Assembly (NCBI RefSeq): GCF_006227205.1
Contig: NZ_VCNG01000023.1
Location: 24,118-88,117, forward strand
Reading direction: 5' to 3'
DNA from: Pseudomonas sp. ICMP22404
GTDB lineage: Bacteria; Pseudomonadota; Gammaproteobacteria; Pseudomonadales; Pseudomonadaceae
Length of the DNA: 64,000 nt
Part shown: positions 36,000-44,794 of the stretch, piece after piece
Layout of the letters: every line of letters begins with the position of its first letter
Numbering within the stretch: the stretch's first letter is position 1
Program-made: the position numbers and the translations under genes
Notes under the pieces: model-generated
Told to the model about the DNA's origin: nothing
Database searches by the model: none
The model's input: the letters and a program-made list of their open reading frames with translations, nothing else

Positions 36000-36926
36000 A
36001 TGCATATTAATATTTCGGACATTTGGTCCAGCTCTGTCGAAGCTACCCATGAAGCTTTCTTGAAAGCGATCCTCGCACAAGCGTTGCCGCCTCAAAGTGC
36101 CTTGTTGGCTAAGCTACTTGGCAGACATGGAGCCCGCTTGGCCATCTCGCGACCGGCTAAGCTCAGAGAAATCATTGAAGATGTGGAGTCGTTCAAGTCA
36201 ACCGCTAGCGATGCACAGCGAAAACACTTCGACGCCGCTTGCGAAAAGCTTTTTGACTATGGTCGCTTTGCGACAAAAAGCAGTAGACCTTGGAGCGCCT
36301 ATCAACTTTGCATGTCTTCATCCTATCGGATGTGCCCGTACTGCCAACAAAGTTTGGCTGTAACAATTTATAGGGATCATAAAACCAGTTCGCTGCGTCC
36401 AACCCTAGATCACTTTTATCCGAAGAGTGAGTACCCTTACTTGGCTTTGTCGCTGTACAACTTGGTTCCGAGTTGCCATACGTGCAATAGCTCACTCAAG
36501 GGCAAAGAAAATTTCTTCACGCGCAGGCACCTTCACCCCTACGAAGATCTGGAAGCTATCTCGTACGATTTCGACATCGTATCCTACATTGCACATCGAG
36601 CGAGCGCATCGACTTCGCCAATGCCTCAGATAAGCGTCAAGTTACCACTCGCCAATGATCCGCTGCATGAAAAAGCTAGAAGGTCAGTTGAAACCTTTTT
36701 AGCAAGAGAGCGACTCGCGATTTCCGAACTTGAACTCTTTCGTTTCGTTGAGGCGCTGTTGGTGTACAGCCAAGGCCGGCTTGATGAAATAAATGCTTCA
36801 GTCTTTCCAGGGGGCAAATGGTCACTCACTCCCGAAACTGCACTAAATTTCTCCCGCTCCAATTACAAAAATGAATGGCTTGGTGCAATAAAGCGCGATC
36901 TTTATGATCTGGGTTGGAGTGAGTAG
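36000..36926 (+). CDS. ptuB: Septu PtuB-like HNH endonuclease
   Basis: This 308-aa protein begins one base after the ATPase stop. Its centre is an HNH nuclease with two zinc-binding Cys pairs: 'MCPYCQQS' (about 111-114) and 'SCHTCNSSLKGKENF' (about 158-172). The catalytic part 'TLDHFYPKSEYPYLALS' lies between, then 'YNLVPSC'. This spacing is that of PtuB and related HNH proteins. It should cut nucleic acid when released by the ATPase. The C-terminal 100 residues are helical and may bind PtuA. It is the last gene before a zone of transposon debris. Confidence 0.8.
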   Translation: MHINISDIWSSSVEATHEAFLKAILAQALPPQSALLAKLLGRHGARLAISRPAKLREIIEDVESFKSTASDAQRKHFDAACEKLFDYGRFATKSSRPWSAYQLCMSSSYRMCPYCQQSLAVTIYRDHKTSSLRPTLDHFYPKSEYPYLALSLYNLVPSCHTCNSSLKGKENFFTRRHLHPYEDLEAISYDFDIVSYIAHRASASTSPMPQISVKLPLANDPLHEKARRSVETFLARERLAISELELFRFVEALLVYSQGRLDEINASVFPGGKWSLTPETALNFSRSNYKNEWLGAIKRDLYDLGWSE

Positions 36927-37000
36927 CAAGACTGCATGAACGAGCCCCCACCGAGAGACAGGACACTGTTCCCCAATTAGTACGGGCTAGGTAGACAGGC

Positions 37001-37390
37001 ATGTTAGTACAGCGCGACAAGGGTGGCGAACTGCTCGGCCAGGAGCACCGGCGCCGCTGTAGTACCGACCAGAAGCTAACCATGGTTCGCGAGAGTTTAG
37101 GACCCGGGCAGAGCGTGGTCGTATTGACCAGCCGCATCGGCACCAATGCCGAACAACTGTTCCAGGGGCGCAAGCTCCCCAAGACGGAAGCCTGTCAGCG
37201 GTTAGTGCTGATGAGGCCGTGGTACCGGTGTCGGAGCTGAGCGATGCGCTCAAGCAAACTCGCGAATTGCAGCGAATGTTGGACAAGAAGACGATGGAGA
37301 TTTAAGCCTCGAAAAGGCTGTGGAGAGCGCCCTATCGCGAAAATGGATTGCGCACTCACCCTTGGTTGCCGAGGGACGACCAGTGAGGTT
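37001..37390 (+). mobile_element. decayed IS3-family (IS2-like) OrfA remnant
   Basis: The first frame gives 'RRRCSTDQKLTMVRESLGPG' and 'NAEQLFQGRKL', close to the HTH of IS2-type OrfA. After a frameshift near 37205 it continues as 'ADEAVVPVSELSDALKQ' and 'RELQRMLDKKTMEI', then a stop, and then 'AVESALSRKWIAHSPL'. OrfB and terminal repeats are absent. Confidence 0.65.
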
Positions 37391-37413
37391 GGTCAGCGAA
37401 ATCGCACCCCATT

Positions 37414-37608
37414 GTGAGTAGGCATCGCCAAGCGGTCTGTTTGGCCCTGCTACAGAGTACGGCCGTTCCTTCCCGTCAGACATTCTCCAGGTCCCCGCTC
37501 CAGCGGATCGGCGAGGACGTCAGTGAAAAGCTGAAGTACAGGGCGGGCATGTTCGCCATGGGCCTGCATGTGCGCGGGAAGCGGGTCTGCCGCGAGTATC
37601 GAGCTTAG
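37414..37608 (+). mobile_element. IS66-type TnpC remnant
   Basis: The end of this frame reads 'RIGEDVSEKLKYRAGMFAM' and 'GLHVRGKRVCREY'. It matches the zinc-finger region of IS66 TnpC, where the sequence normally continues after R-H-x-R-G-K-W-x-C. It stops at TAG-type debris, so only a fragment remains. Confidence 0.6.
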
Positions 37609-37983
37609 GATCAGACCCGCTCAATATATTTCAAATTATATGAATCGAATAATGTACGCGGTTACATTGTACTTCGCACAACTTGGCGATCAGGTCTACC
37701 TGTAACAACTCGCATCATATAATGGCTTTCGTCGCTATTGCCCCAAAGGAGACATTAACTAAATATTGCATCGACAGGAGATCACAGGCCCTTGTGGCTA
37801 TGCCCGTGCAAGCTAAGTAAAAGTGAGGAGCACTACATATTTGAGTCATATAACTCCCAGTAGAATATCCTGTTGGTCGCAAATTGAGCTGACCTGTGCT
37901 CATACGATGTGATGTAACGACGCATCAAAATCTGTACTGCCCTAGCTGTGTGCCCATTGCAGGGCAATCGATAAGGAAATCCA
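37609..37983. other. AT-rich intergenic stretch upstream of the LysR gene
   Basis: No gene is seen over 375 bases. The base composition is more AT-rich than that of the flanks, as expected for a promoter region. An inverted pair GCCCT/AGGGC brackets 37940-37966, close to the LysR start, and could be an autoregulatory site. Confidence 0.4.
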
Positions 37984-38907
37984 GTGGAACTTCGCCATCT
38001 ACGCGGCTTCATGGCCGTAGCAGAAGAGCTTCACTTCGCGCGGGCCGCGGAGCGATTACACATCGAACAATCCCCTCTCTCTAGAACCATCAAGGAACTC
38101 GAAACAACGCTAGGCGCCCGGCTGTTTGATAGAAACTCCAGAGGAACTCGGCTGACTTGGCCTGGAGAGGTATTAGCTGCGGACGTGAAACGAATCTTCC
38201 GGGCAGTCGAGCAAGCGCGCAGCAACGTACAGGCCGCAGCGGCGGGCTACCGAGGTTCAATCCGCGTTGCGTTGTCCGATGGCGTGTTGCCCCAACGACT
38301 ATCCTCAATTTTGGCACGTTGCCGATCTGAGGAACCTGAAGTAGAAATACGTCTTTACGAAGTCTCGCTCGCTGAGCAACTCAAGGGGCTGTGCGAGGAC
38401 CTTTTCGATGTCGGTTTCGCACGTTCCAATCAAACAGGTCCAGGTTTTTCGGCTCAACCAATATGGCACACGCCGCTGGCCATCGTCGTACCTGCTCGCC
38501 ACCCTCTACTGGCGTTCAAGGAGATACCGTTGCTGGAGGCGTTGCGTTTTCCATTGGTGTTGTTTGACCCCAAAACGCATACCGGTTTGAACGAGCAGAT
38601 TACGAGTTTGCTTCGTCAGACTGGTGTCTCAATCAGCGTCGCAGAAAGGGTTTCGAGTCACGAAGTGATGATTTCTCTGATTGCTGCGGGCTACGGCATT
38701 GGGTTGACCTGCGAAGCACAGATGGCCCTATGTCAAAGTAATGAAGTCGTCACCCGCCCTTTATCAGGTAACCCTCCGCCGCTGACCAGCTATCTGCTAC
38801 GCACTCAAAACACGCCCAGCGAACAGCTGCAACGATTTATTACCAGAATCTCCGAGATGGACAGCCCAGACAGGCGGCTCACGACGCAAAGCGAAGTGAC
38901 AGTTTAG
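37984..38907 (+). CDS. LysR-type transcriptional regulator
   Basis: The 307-aa protein starts at GTG 37984 behind AAGGA. Residues 1-60 form the LysR winged HTH (LRGFMAVAEELHFARAAERL, then SPLSRTIKELE). The remainder is the effector-binding domain with 'SIRVALSDGVLPQRL' and 'AAGYGIGLTCEAQMAL'. LysR genes commonly sit at this end of PFGI-1-class ICEs. It may regulate ICE genes or cargo, but its target and ligand cannot be read from sequence. It is transcribed in the same direction as the ICE core genes. Confidence 0.85.
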   Translation: MELRHLRGFMAVAEELHFARAAERLHIEQSPLSRTIKELETTLGARLFDRNSRGTRLTWPGEVLAADVKRIFRAVEQARSNVQAAAAGYRGSIRVALSDGVLPQRLSSILARCRSEEPEVEIRLYEVSLAEQLKGLCEDLFDVGFARSNQTGPGFSAQPIWHTPLAIVVPARHPLLAFKEIPLLEALRFPLVLFDPKTHTGLNEQITSLLRQTGVSISVAERVSSHEVMISLIAAGYGIGLTCEAQMALCQSNEVVTRPLSGNPPPLTSYLLRTQNTPSEQLQRFITRISEMDSPDRRLTTQSEVTV

Positions 38908-39091
38908 GTCTTAATCCAGACGGGTAAAACCATACGTTTTACTCATAAACACTTGTAGATCCTAGGTAAAAAGCGGTGCCCGCGACCGTCTCGGTCATCT
39001 GAGCCCTGACCTCAGAAGTCTGAGGCGGTCAACAAACTAAACGGGTACCCACCATGACGCATTGAGTCTTTCGCAGCCCCTAGTATCTGCC

Positions 39092-39122
39092 GTTCCATAG
39101 ACGGACCTTGCATCTATGGAAC
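39092..39122 (+). promoter_or_regulatory. perfect 10-bp hairpin over the leader of the 39128 gene
   Basis: GTTCCATAGA (39092-39101) and TCTATGGAAC (39113-39122) form perfect arms around an 11-base loop. The right arm contains an ATG at 39116 and ends five bases before the likely start at 39128, so the structure could mask or set the start site. Confidence 0.45.
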
Positions 39123-39127
39123 GACTC

Positions 39128-39742
39128 ATGACTCAACATGACCAGCTCGTTGGCACAAAGGATTACTACAGCCCGCTGGAAGCAGCGATCCGATGGAGTG
39201 ATTTGCTGGAACAAGAAGCCCATGTGTTCAAGCTGGCAGCGTTGATGTCAACTCCAACGCCAGAGGCACTTGCACAGTGGCCCCTGCTCACGCTGAACGT
39301 TCAACGCCTTTACCTCGCCCTACGTCGTCAAGAACTGCCCTCATGGGCACACGGCACCATCTACGACGACTCTTTGCTGGCGAAAACGCCGTACCTGATC
39401 ATTCGTCATGATGATCTCAAGCATTGGATGTCCTGGGCCTACCCTGATCAGAAGCCCATGTTTCTGTTCGCTCATCGGGACCAACGACAGCATGAAATTG
39501 ATCTGCGGGACGTGCGGGTCATGCCGTACACAGCCGAAGCCATTCATCTGAACATCATCGGTAGCCTACTGACATTGATGTTGGGCCAAACCTGCAGCGG
39601 CGCTCGCTATTCGACGTTCCACTCATTGGATTCGGTCATCCACACCCTGATCGCCTATCACGGAAACCGCGCTGGAATCTGTGAGCCCGCGCTGCGAACG
39701 ACGTTCGAGAAAGCCAGGCGCCATCTCTGCGCTCAATCCTAA
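39128..39742 (+). CDS. ICE-associated hypothetical protein
   Basis: I use ATG 39128 (204 aa), because the earlier ATG at 39116 lies inside a hairpin. The protein is soluble with several Trp and His residues ('LLEQEAHVFKLAALM', 'HDDLKHWMSWAYPDQKPMFL'). It has no membrane span or recognised catalytic motif. Its place between the LysR gene and the AlpA/ParB genes is that of conserved hypothetical proteins in PFGI-1-class elements. Function unknown. Confidence 0.6.
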   Translation: MTQHDQLVGTKDYYSPLEAAIRWSDLLEQEAHVFKLAALMSTPTPEALAQWPLLTLNVQRLYLALRRQELPSWAHGTIYDDSLLAKTPYLIIRHDDLKHWMSWAYPDQKPMFLFAHRDQRQHEIDLRDVRVMPYTAEAIHLNIIGSLLTLMLGQTCSGARYSTFHSLDSVIHTLIAYHGNRAGICEPALRTTFEKARRHLCAQS

Positions 39743-39832
39743 CCGGCTCCTCGAGGGTGGTGCTTTACCTGCCCCTAGCTCAACCGCTAACTCTCCCTAA
39801 CAAGCGCGAACAAGCGCCAAGGAATGTCCAGC

Positions 39833-40050
39833 ATGATGTTGCAAAGTGATCTGCCTCCACCTCACCAGGAACGCCGTATATTGCGCCGGCCGAAAGTTGA
39901 GCAGAAAACCGGACTCAAGCGTTCCTACCTCTATCACCTAATGAACCTGAGCAAATTTCCCAAGCCCATCCGCATCGGCGTTCGAGCGGTAGTTGGGATT
40001 CCGCAGAGGTTGATCAATGGATTGCCGATCGTTTGGAAGATCGAGACTGA
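39833..40050 (+). pseudogene. alpA: AlpA-family regulator with a C-terminal frameshift
   Basis: From ATG 39833 (AAGGA nine bases upstream) the frame reads the AlpA/MerR-like HTH: 'LRRPKVEQKTGLKRSYLYHL', then 'KFPKPIRIGVRAV'. After that the expected 'WDSAEVDQWIADRLE' is found one frame over, ending at TGA 40048-40050. In the actual frame the end is scrambled and runs to 40057. A single-base deletion near 39990-39995 explains this. The HTH is intact, so a shortened protein might still bind DNA. AlpA normally activates ICE or prophage excision genes. Confidence 0.65.
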
Positions 40051-40058
40051 GGAGTGAT

Positions 40059-41636
40059 GTGCGCGTGGTAACAACTTTTCCTACTCAATCCGAAACGTCA
40101 GTGAATGCTTCAAACGGGCCTCGAGATCAAACAGCGTCACTGCATCAGGATGATCCACAAACCGATACGCCCATGATCGTCACCTTGAACTGCTTGAAAC
40201 CCTACGATCTGGACCCGCGGGTAACGCGCAACCCCAAGTACGATGAGATCAAGGCTTCTATCTTGCTGCGGGGGCTGGATGCGCCACCACCCATTACCCG
40301 GCGACCAGGCGAACTCCACTTTCGAATTCGCAACGGTGGCAATACTCGATTGTCGATCCTTCGTGAGCTTTGGGCTGAAACAAAGGACGAGCAATTCTTT
40401 CGCCTGACCTGCATGTTTCGCCCTTGGCCAAGTCGTGGCGAGATCCTCGCCCTGACAGGGCATCTGGCTGAGAATGAATTGCGAGGCGGACTGACGTTCA
40501 TAGAACGTGCCCTTGGCGTTGAGAAAGCCCGTGAACTCTACGAGCTAGAGTGTGGCGCTACGCTTTCGCAATCGGAATTGTCACGGCGATTGACCGCGGA
40601 CGGCTACCCCATCCAACAATCCCATATCAGCCGCATGCGTGATGCTGTTCGCTACCTTCTGCCGGCGATTCCGAATGTTCTGTATGGCGGATTGGGACGG
40701 CATCAAGTGGAACGCCTCGCCGTTTTACGCCGTACATGCCTCAAACTTTGGGACGAGCACGCCAAAGATAAGGACCTCGGCATCGACTTCGAATCCCTGT
40801 TTCAAGAGGTTCTGATCTCCTTTGATGGTGCGGCCGCCGAGTTTTCCTTTGAGCGCGCTCAAGACGAGATCATAGGCCAGATGGCGCACGTTCTTGGCAT
40901 CGATTACGACTCGCTTACTTTGGCCTGCCAGGTTGGAGAACAACGAGCCCAGGCATTGAACCGTGTGCCTGGAGAATCCTTATCACCAATGCCAAAGAAA
41001 CATCCCGCAGAACCGCTTGGCGTGACTCAGCGCGACAGTTCAGTCCCCTCTTCATCTGGTAGGCGACCTGCACCCAGTGAAGACGAAAACGGCAAGTCTG
41101 ATGGTTCAGTCGACGTTAATCGCCTGCAGTCCATTCAAGCGCTGGTGGCTAAGCACGCTGGAGACGAACCGTCACTGCCTACGGATGCCTTGCCCTTTTC
41201 TCAGGGCAGCCTGTTTCCAATCTCAGATATCTGGAGCATTGATCCTTCACTAGATGAACCACGGCGCCTGCGCATTCATATCAGTCAATTTGCGCGAGAG
41301 ATTTGTCAGAACGTTGCCAAGGCCGATGTTATTACCGAAATCGAGGAGGGCATCGGATTTCGTTGCAGCCTGAAATCAGTCGAGCCCGAATCCTCAGCAC
41401 CGTTGACCTTACTCGCTCTACTGGAAACGCTGACGTCCCCTTCTACATCCACAAACGTTCCGCTAGACATCGGCCCGCTGCTGTTGGGGACCACACAACC
41501 CGAAACACAGGCTAACCGATTGAGCGACGACGATCTGATCCGACTGTTTCGCTTGATTCGCTTGGCCCGGCGTTTGATTGATCTCAAGACAGCGCTCAAC
41601 AGCGAAGGCGATGTGCATTCCAGGGAGGCCCAATGA
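40059..41636 (+). CDS. parB: ParB-family protein of PFGI-1-class ICE
   Basis: The start is taken as GTG 40059 just after GAGGAG (525 aa); the open frame to 40017 overlaps alpA. The N-terminal ParB/Srx-like domain has 'LKPYDLDPRVTRNPKYDEI' and the nucleotide-binding 'RIRNGGNTRLSILREL'. 'LTGHLAENELRGGLTFIERA' is the box II-like helix, and an HTH follows (SQSELSRRLTADGYPI then QSHISRM). The long C-terminal 250 residues are variable. It belongs to the ICE-type ParB proteins that aid element stability. No ParA gene is found in the window, which is unusual since the two normally sit together. Confidence 0.8.
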   Translation: MRVVTTFPTQSETSVNASNGPRDQTASLHQDDPQTDTPMIVTLNCLKPYDLDPRVTRNPKYDEIKASILLRGLDAPPPITRRPGELHFRIRNGGNTRLSILRELWAETKDEQFFRLTCMFRPWPSRGEILALTGHLAENELRGGLTFIERALGVEKARELYELECGATLSQSELSRRLTADGYPIQQSHISRMRDAVRYLLPAIPNVLYGGLGRHQVERLAVLRRTCLKLWDEHAKDKDLGIDFESLFQEVLISFDGAAAEFSFERAQDEIIGQMAHVLGIDYDSLTLACQVGEQRAQALNRVPGESLSPMPKKHPAEPLGVTQRDSSVPSSSGRRPAPSEDENGKSDGSVDVNRLQSIQALVAKHAGDEPSLPTDALPFSQGSLFPISDIWSIDPSLDEPRRLRIHISQFAREICQNVAKADVITEIEEGIGFRCSLKSVEPESSAPLTLLALLETLTSPSTSTNVPLDIGPLLLGTTQPETQANRLSDDDLIRLFRLIRLARRLIDLKTALNSEGDVHSREAQ

Positions 41637-42193
41637 CAATACCTCATCCGATAAATCAAGCCGTCATTGCGCAGGCTTTGCACGATTTACGTAACGGTCA
41701 ACTCCGACGCTGCAAGACGATGGGATTCGCCGACGAAGACCTGGCCGTGCTCAAGGAGCCCTCCTTGATCAGCATCCTCGTCAACGCTCGCGTACCGTGG
41801 TGCACCGTTCAGGTAAACCGAGGTGTGCTCCACAAGATCCTGGGTCAGGTGAAGGACGCGACCCAGGAAATCGCTGACATCGACCGGATGCTGCGCCTGG
41901 GGGCCAGCACGGACATGGTCAGCTCCCTCTATGGCCTCAGTCATCAAGAAATAGCATTACGCCGAAACATACTGGGGTTGCCCAAACGTAAAGGTCGACA
42001 CCACGTGCTTAGCGAGGCCCAGGACATAATGCTCTGGGAACGTTGGCATCCTCGGTTCAAGGCCCGAAAAATTCGCGTGAGCGATGACAGAGCGCTATTG
42101 GATTTGGCGCTTGATCTGGCTGAGGAGCTTTCATTACCAGCCTCCGTGATCTGGGCAGCGGTCAAAGGCTGGATCGATCAAGGGTTGGTCTAG
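41633..42193 (+). CDS. DUF2857 family ICE protein
   Basis: The 186-aa protein overlaps the ParB stop by four bases (ATGA), so the two are coupled. The pattern 'WCTVQVNRGVLHKILGQVKD' and 'LGASTDMVSSLYGLSHQEI', followed by 'RRNILGLPKRKGR', is typical of DUF2857, a conserved PFGI-1-class ICE protein with a likely HTH in the middle. The function is unknown. Position between partition and replication genes suggests a role in element maintenance or its control. Confidence 0.75.
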   Translation: MTIPHPINQAVIAQALHDLRNGQLRRCKTMGFADEDLAVLKEPSLISILVNARVPWCTVQVNRGVLHKILGQVKDATQEIADIDRMLRLGASTDMVSSLYGLSHQEIALRRNILGLPKRKGRHHVLSEAQDIMLWERWHPRFKARKIRVSDDRALLDLALDLAEELSLPASVIWAAVKGWIDQGLV

Positions 42194-42197
42194 TACC

Positions 42198-43343
42198 GTG
42201 AAAACTTCAGGCCCGTCACCACTTACCTCAGTACTCGATACTGCGCTGAAGAGTTTGCGCTCACAAAGCACTCAAGGTAACGGAGACGGTTTCTTATTCA
42301 GCGGCAATCGCCATGAGACGGTCCCCCGCTCATTGCTGTTGGATGATCGCCTGACCCCACTCGAACGCAATGCCTGGCAAGTCTTCCGAATGCTACTCAA
42401 CGACGATGGGGTCACCGCGTTTCCCACGTACGAAACGCTGCGACGTCACTTGGCGTCTGTGCCTTGTGGTGCGCAGGCCTCTCACGAAACGGTGGCCAAG
42501 ATACTAAAGCAACTGCGGTTGACGCGTTGGCTGAGCCTGGCGCGTCGACGTCGGGACACACGTACAGGACGAGTACTGGGAAATTTATATGTGCTACATG
42601 ATCGGCCTCTGACGCCCTTTGAGGCCATGCAGATCGACCCTGAATATATGCTTTTGGTCAGCCAAACACTCAAGCACGCCAATAAGGGGATCCAACGTGT
42701 TGGATTGGTCGTGCTGGAGGAAATCAGTCATGACCCCAGTGTGCAAACACGGCTGCTACCAAGCCATTTGCAGGTTCTTGCTGCTCGCTTGCAGGAACAA
42801 CAGACCGGCGATCTCAAGCCTGTGTCTGCATCCGAAGAGCGGGCTGTGCAGGCTCTTCGGAAAGAAGCGGCCCCGTCTTCGGAATCCGAATCAGGGCCAA
42901 GGGCCGCGCAGTCCCACGGTCTTCGGCAACCGAAGTCAGCGAGTACGTTAAGTACAAAAGCGTTAGAAGTACAACGTACTAGGGAGCGCTTGCCGGATGA
43001 ATCAGAATTGGCCCTTCCCTCTCGCTTTGCATCACTCACACCCGCGCAGCAAGCCGGCGCGAAAGTTGCCTTGATGCAACTGCCTGCACCGATGCGACAG
43101 GCCGTCGTGGATGAATGGGCAACCCGTTGTCGGGACGCTCATATACGCAATCCTGCTGGTTACCTGTTCGGCATCTTGCAGAAAGCCATGCAAGGTCATT
43201 TCACCGTCTGGGCGGCCAAGGACAATTCAACCGAACCCGTCTGCTCACAGACTAAGCCCAAGCAGTCACCTAAAGCTGAGCGCGATCCTGCCGTCGCCCA
43301 CGCTTATTTGGATGAACTCAAGGGCCTGCTCAGGGACCGGTAA
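42198..43343 (+). CDS. STY4528-family ICE replication protein
   Basis: This 381-aa protein begins at GTG 42198, four bases after the DUF2857 stop. The N-terminal half carries a winged-helix region ('LTPLERNAWQVFRMLLNDDG' and 'ASHETVAKILKQLRLTRWL') as in replication-initiation proteins of pathogenicity islands and ICEs. The C-terminal part has a DnaT-like or helicase-loader-like segment around 'AGYLFGILQKAMQG'. The family is tied to replication of the excised element. A palindrome lies just after its stop codon. Confidence 0.75.
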   Translation: MKTSGPSPLTSVLDTALKSLRSQSTQGNGDGFLFSGNRHETVPRSLLLDDRLTPLERNAWQVFRMLLNDDGVTAFPTYETLRRHLASVPCGAQASHETVAKILKQLRLTRWLSLARRRRDTRTGRVLGNLYVLHDRPLTPFEAMQIDPEYMLLVSQTLKHANKGIQRVGLVVLEEISHDPSVQTRLLPSHLQVLAARLQEQQTGDLKPVSASEERAVQALRKEAAPSSESESGPRAAQSHGLRQPKSASTLSTKALEVQRTRERLPDESELALPSRFASLTPAQQAGAKVALMQLPAPMRQAVVDEWATRCRDAHIRNPAGYLFGILQKAMQGHFTVWAAKDNSTEPVCSQTKPKQSPKAERDPAVAHAYLDELKGLLRDR

Positions 43344-43358
43344 CCCGCCATTGTCCGG

Positions 43359-43377
43359 GCTATCCCCAGGGGATAGC
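43359..43377. other. perfect 19-base palindrome after the replication gene
   Basis: GCTATCCCC, a central A, and GGGGATAGC give perfect nine-base arms. There is no T-run, so it is more likely a protein-binding site or processing hairpin than a terminator. Confidence 0.45.
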
Positions 43378-43490
43378 GGAAAAACATCTCCTGGTGGGTA
43401 ATCAGGCTTGAACGGCTTGCGCATTGTTCGCTGACAGCTCTTTACCATGCCTTAAAGCTGAGCCCTCCCCCACGATTTGAGAGAGCTCTT

Positions 43491-44282
43491 ATGGCGAACG
43501 ATCTGCAATTGAACCTCGGAACCCTGCGTAGCAGCATGCAGTTGACACTTCATACCCATCAGGCCTCCCGTATCTGGCATGGCCGAGACGCCTCACAGGG
43601 TCGCCCCACCATCATCGGGCTCAACGGCTTCATTGCCGTGATGAACAAGATGAAACGTAGTTCAGAGCTGGATGACCCCTACGCTGACGCCTGGATGGTA
43701 AAAATCGAAGACAAGCTCAACAGCACCAAAGCCACCCTCAATGCCCTACGTGAAAAGGTCGACCTGGCGTTATCAGAAGTACCTCCCGCTTTGAGCCTAG
43801 GCGAAAACCTCAACGTACAGCCCGTCAAACTGCCTTTGTTCGTCAATGCTCAACTGGGTTTTATGGCGGTGTTCCTGCTGGCCGATTATGACGACATCGC
43901 ACGCCGCTTGATTCTGGCCCATCACACCGCGCTGATTGATCGAACCACCTTGGAGCGTTGGCTGAACGAGGGAGCACATGCCCTGCGAAGCCTTTTCAGC
44001 CTGGCTCAGCAATTCAAACCCTCCGGCACAAAACGTGTGGACTTTGAGACCAACACCCCTGCTGCTGCCCTCGCCAAAACCCGATTTGGTGATGTTTCCA
44101 AAGATGTCCTGGAAGGCACGTGTCGCTCACGCTTCGCTGCGCCCCTGGCCCGTCGGCTGGCGATCCATGACTCGGAGCATAAGGACAATGACAGCGCCGA
44201 CGCTGCCGTCGACGGTCCTGATTCACCTGACGATGACGAGGCAGCTCCCAGGCATCCACAGTCTGAAGAGGAGGATCGGTAA
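43491..44282 (+). CDS. TIGR03761-family ICE protein (PFL_4669-like)
   Basis: The 263-aa protein opens with a stretch containing 'LRSSMQLTLHTHQASRIWHG' and 'GLNGFIAVMNKMKRSSELDD', then 'DPYADAWMVKIEDKL'. This is the pattern of TIGR03761, a conserved protein of PFGI-1-class elements. The centre is helical and the C-terminal 50 residues are acidic and probably disordered. The function is not known; constant linkage with DUF3158 and SSB suggests DNA processing of the element. Its stop codon overlaps the next start. Confidence 0.78.
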   Translation: MANDLQLNLGTLRSSMQLTLHTHQASRIWHGRDASQGRPTIIGLNGFIAVMNKMKRSSELDDPYADAWMVKIEDKLNSTKATLNALREKVDLALSEVPPALSLGENLNVQPVKLPLFVNAQLGFMAVFLLADYDDIARRLILAHHTALIDRTTLERWLNEGAHALRSLFSLAQQFKPSGTKRVDFETNTPAAALAKTRFGDVSKDVLEGTCRSRFAAPLARRLAIHDSEHKDNDSADAAVDGPDSPDDDEAAPRHPQSEEEDR

Positions 44283-44782
44283 TGGCCCTTCATTACTTCA
44301 CACCACTGGCCCAGTCGGACTTTGAGCAACTGCAACACACAGCCTACCTAAAAGGCCTTTTCAAGCCTTTTAAAGGTAAGGGGTGTTTGAAGGATTGGGC
44401 CAGCGAATGCATTGCGCTGCGCGACGAGTTGAAGGCGTTGGCGCAGGGGCGAATTCTGACGCAAGCCCGGCGCTATCCATTCAATTTGCTGGCAGCCCAA
44501 CTGACTCCGCACAGCAGCGGGGCCGGGACAATGTTTCTGCGTTGGCGCAGCCCGGACCGCACAGCGATGGGAGTTTCATTGTGGCAGCAATGCATCGAAA
44601 ACGAGGCCACGCCCAACCTGGTGATTGACGACCTTTACGCCCTGGAGCAACAGAGGATCGTGCTGAACATGCAAATCGGCCTGGTCCATACCCTGGCCCG
44701 TCAGGCCAATGACTGCGCGATCAAAATGGCATACGCCGAAGAGATCTATCAACGCTGCGTTATGCAGCGCGCCCTTACTTGA
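44282..44782 (+). CDS. DUF3158 family ICE protein
   Basis: The 166-aa protein starts at ATG 44282, sharing one base with the stop of the TIGR03761 gene. It shows the DUF3158 pattern 'YLKGLFKPFKGKGCLKDWA' and 'LRDELKALAQGRILTQARR', with a C-terminal helix 'LEQQRIVLNMQIGLVHTLAR'. It is conserved in PFGI-1-class ICEs immediately before the single-strand DNA-binding protein. Function unknown. Confidence 0.75.
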   Translation: MALHYFTPLAQSDFEQLQHTAYLKGLFKPFKGKGCLKDWASECIALRDELKALAQGRILTQARRYPFNLLAAQLTPHSSGAGTMFLRWRSPDRTAMGVSLWQQCIENEATPNLVIDDLYALEQQRIVLNMQIGLVHTLARQANDCAIKMAYAEEIYQRCVMQRALT

Positions 44783-44794
44783 GCGAGCCCCTTT

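Noticed and set aside
40017..40058. Upstream start for ParB inside alpA
   Set aside because: The extension is just alpA sequence in another frame; GAGGAG precedes GTG 40059.
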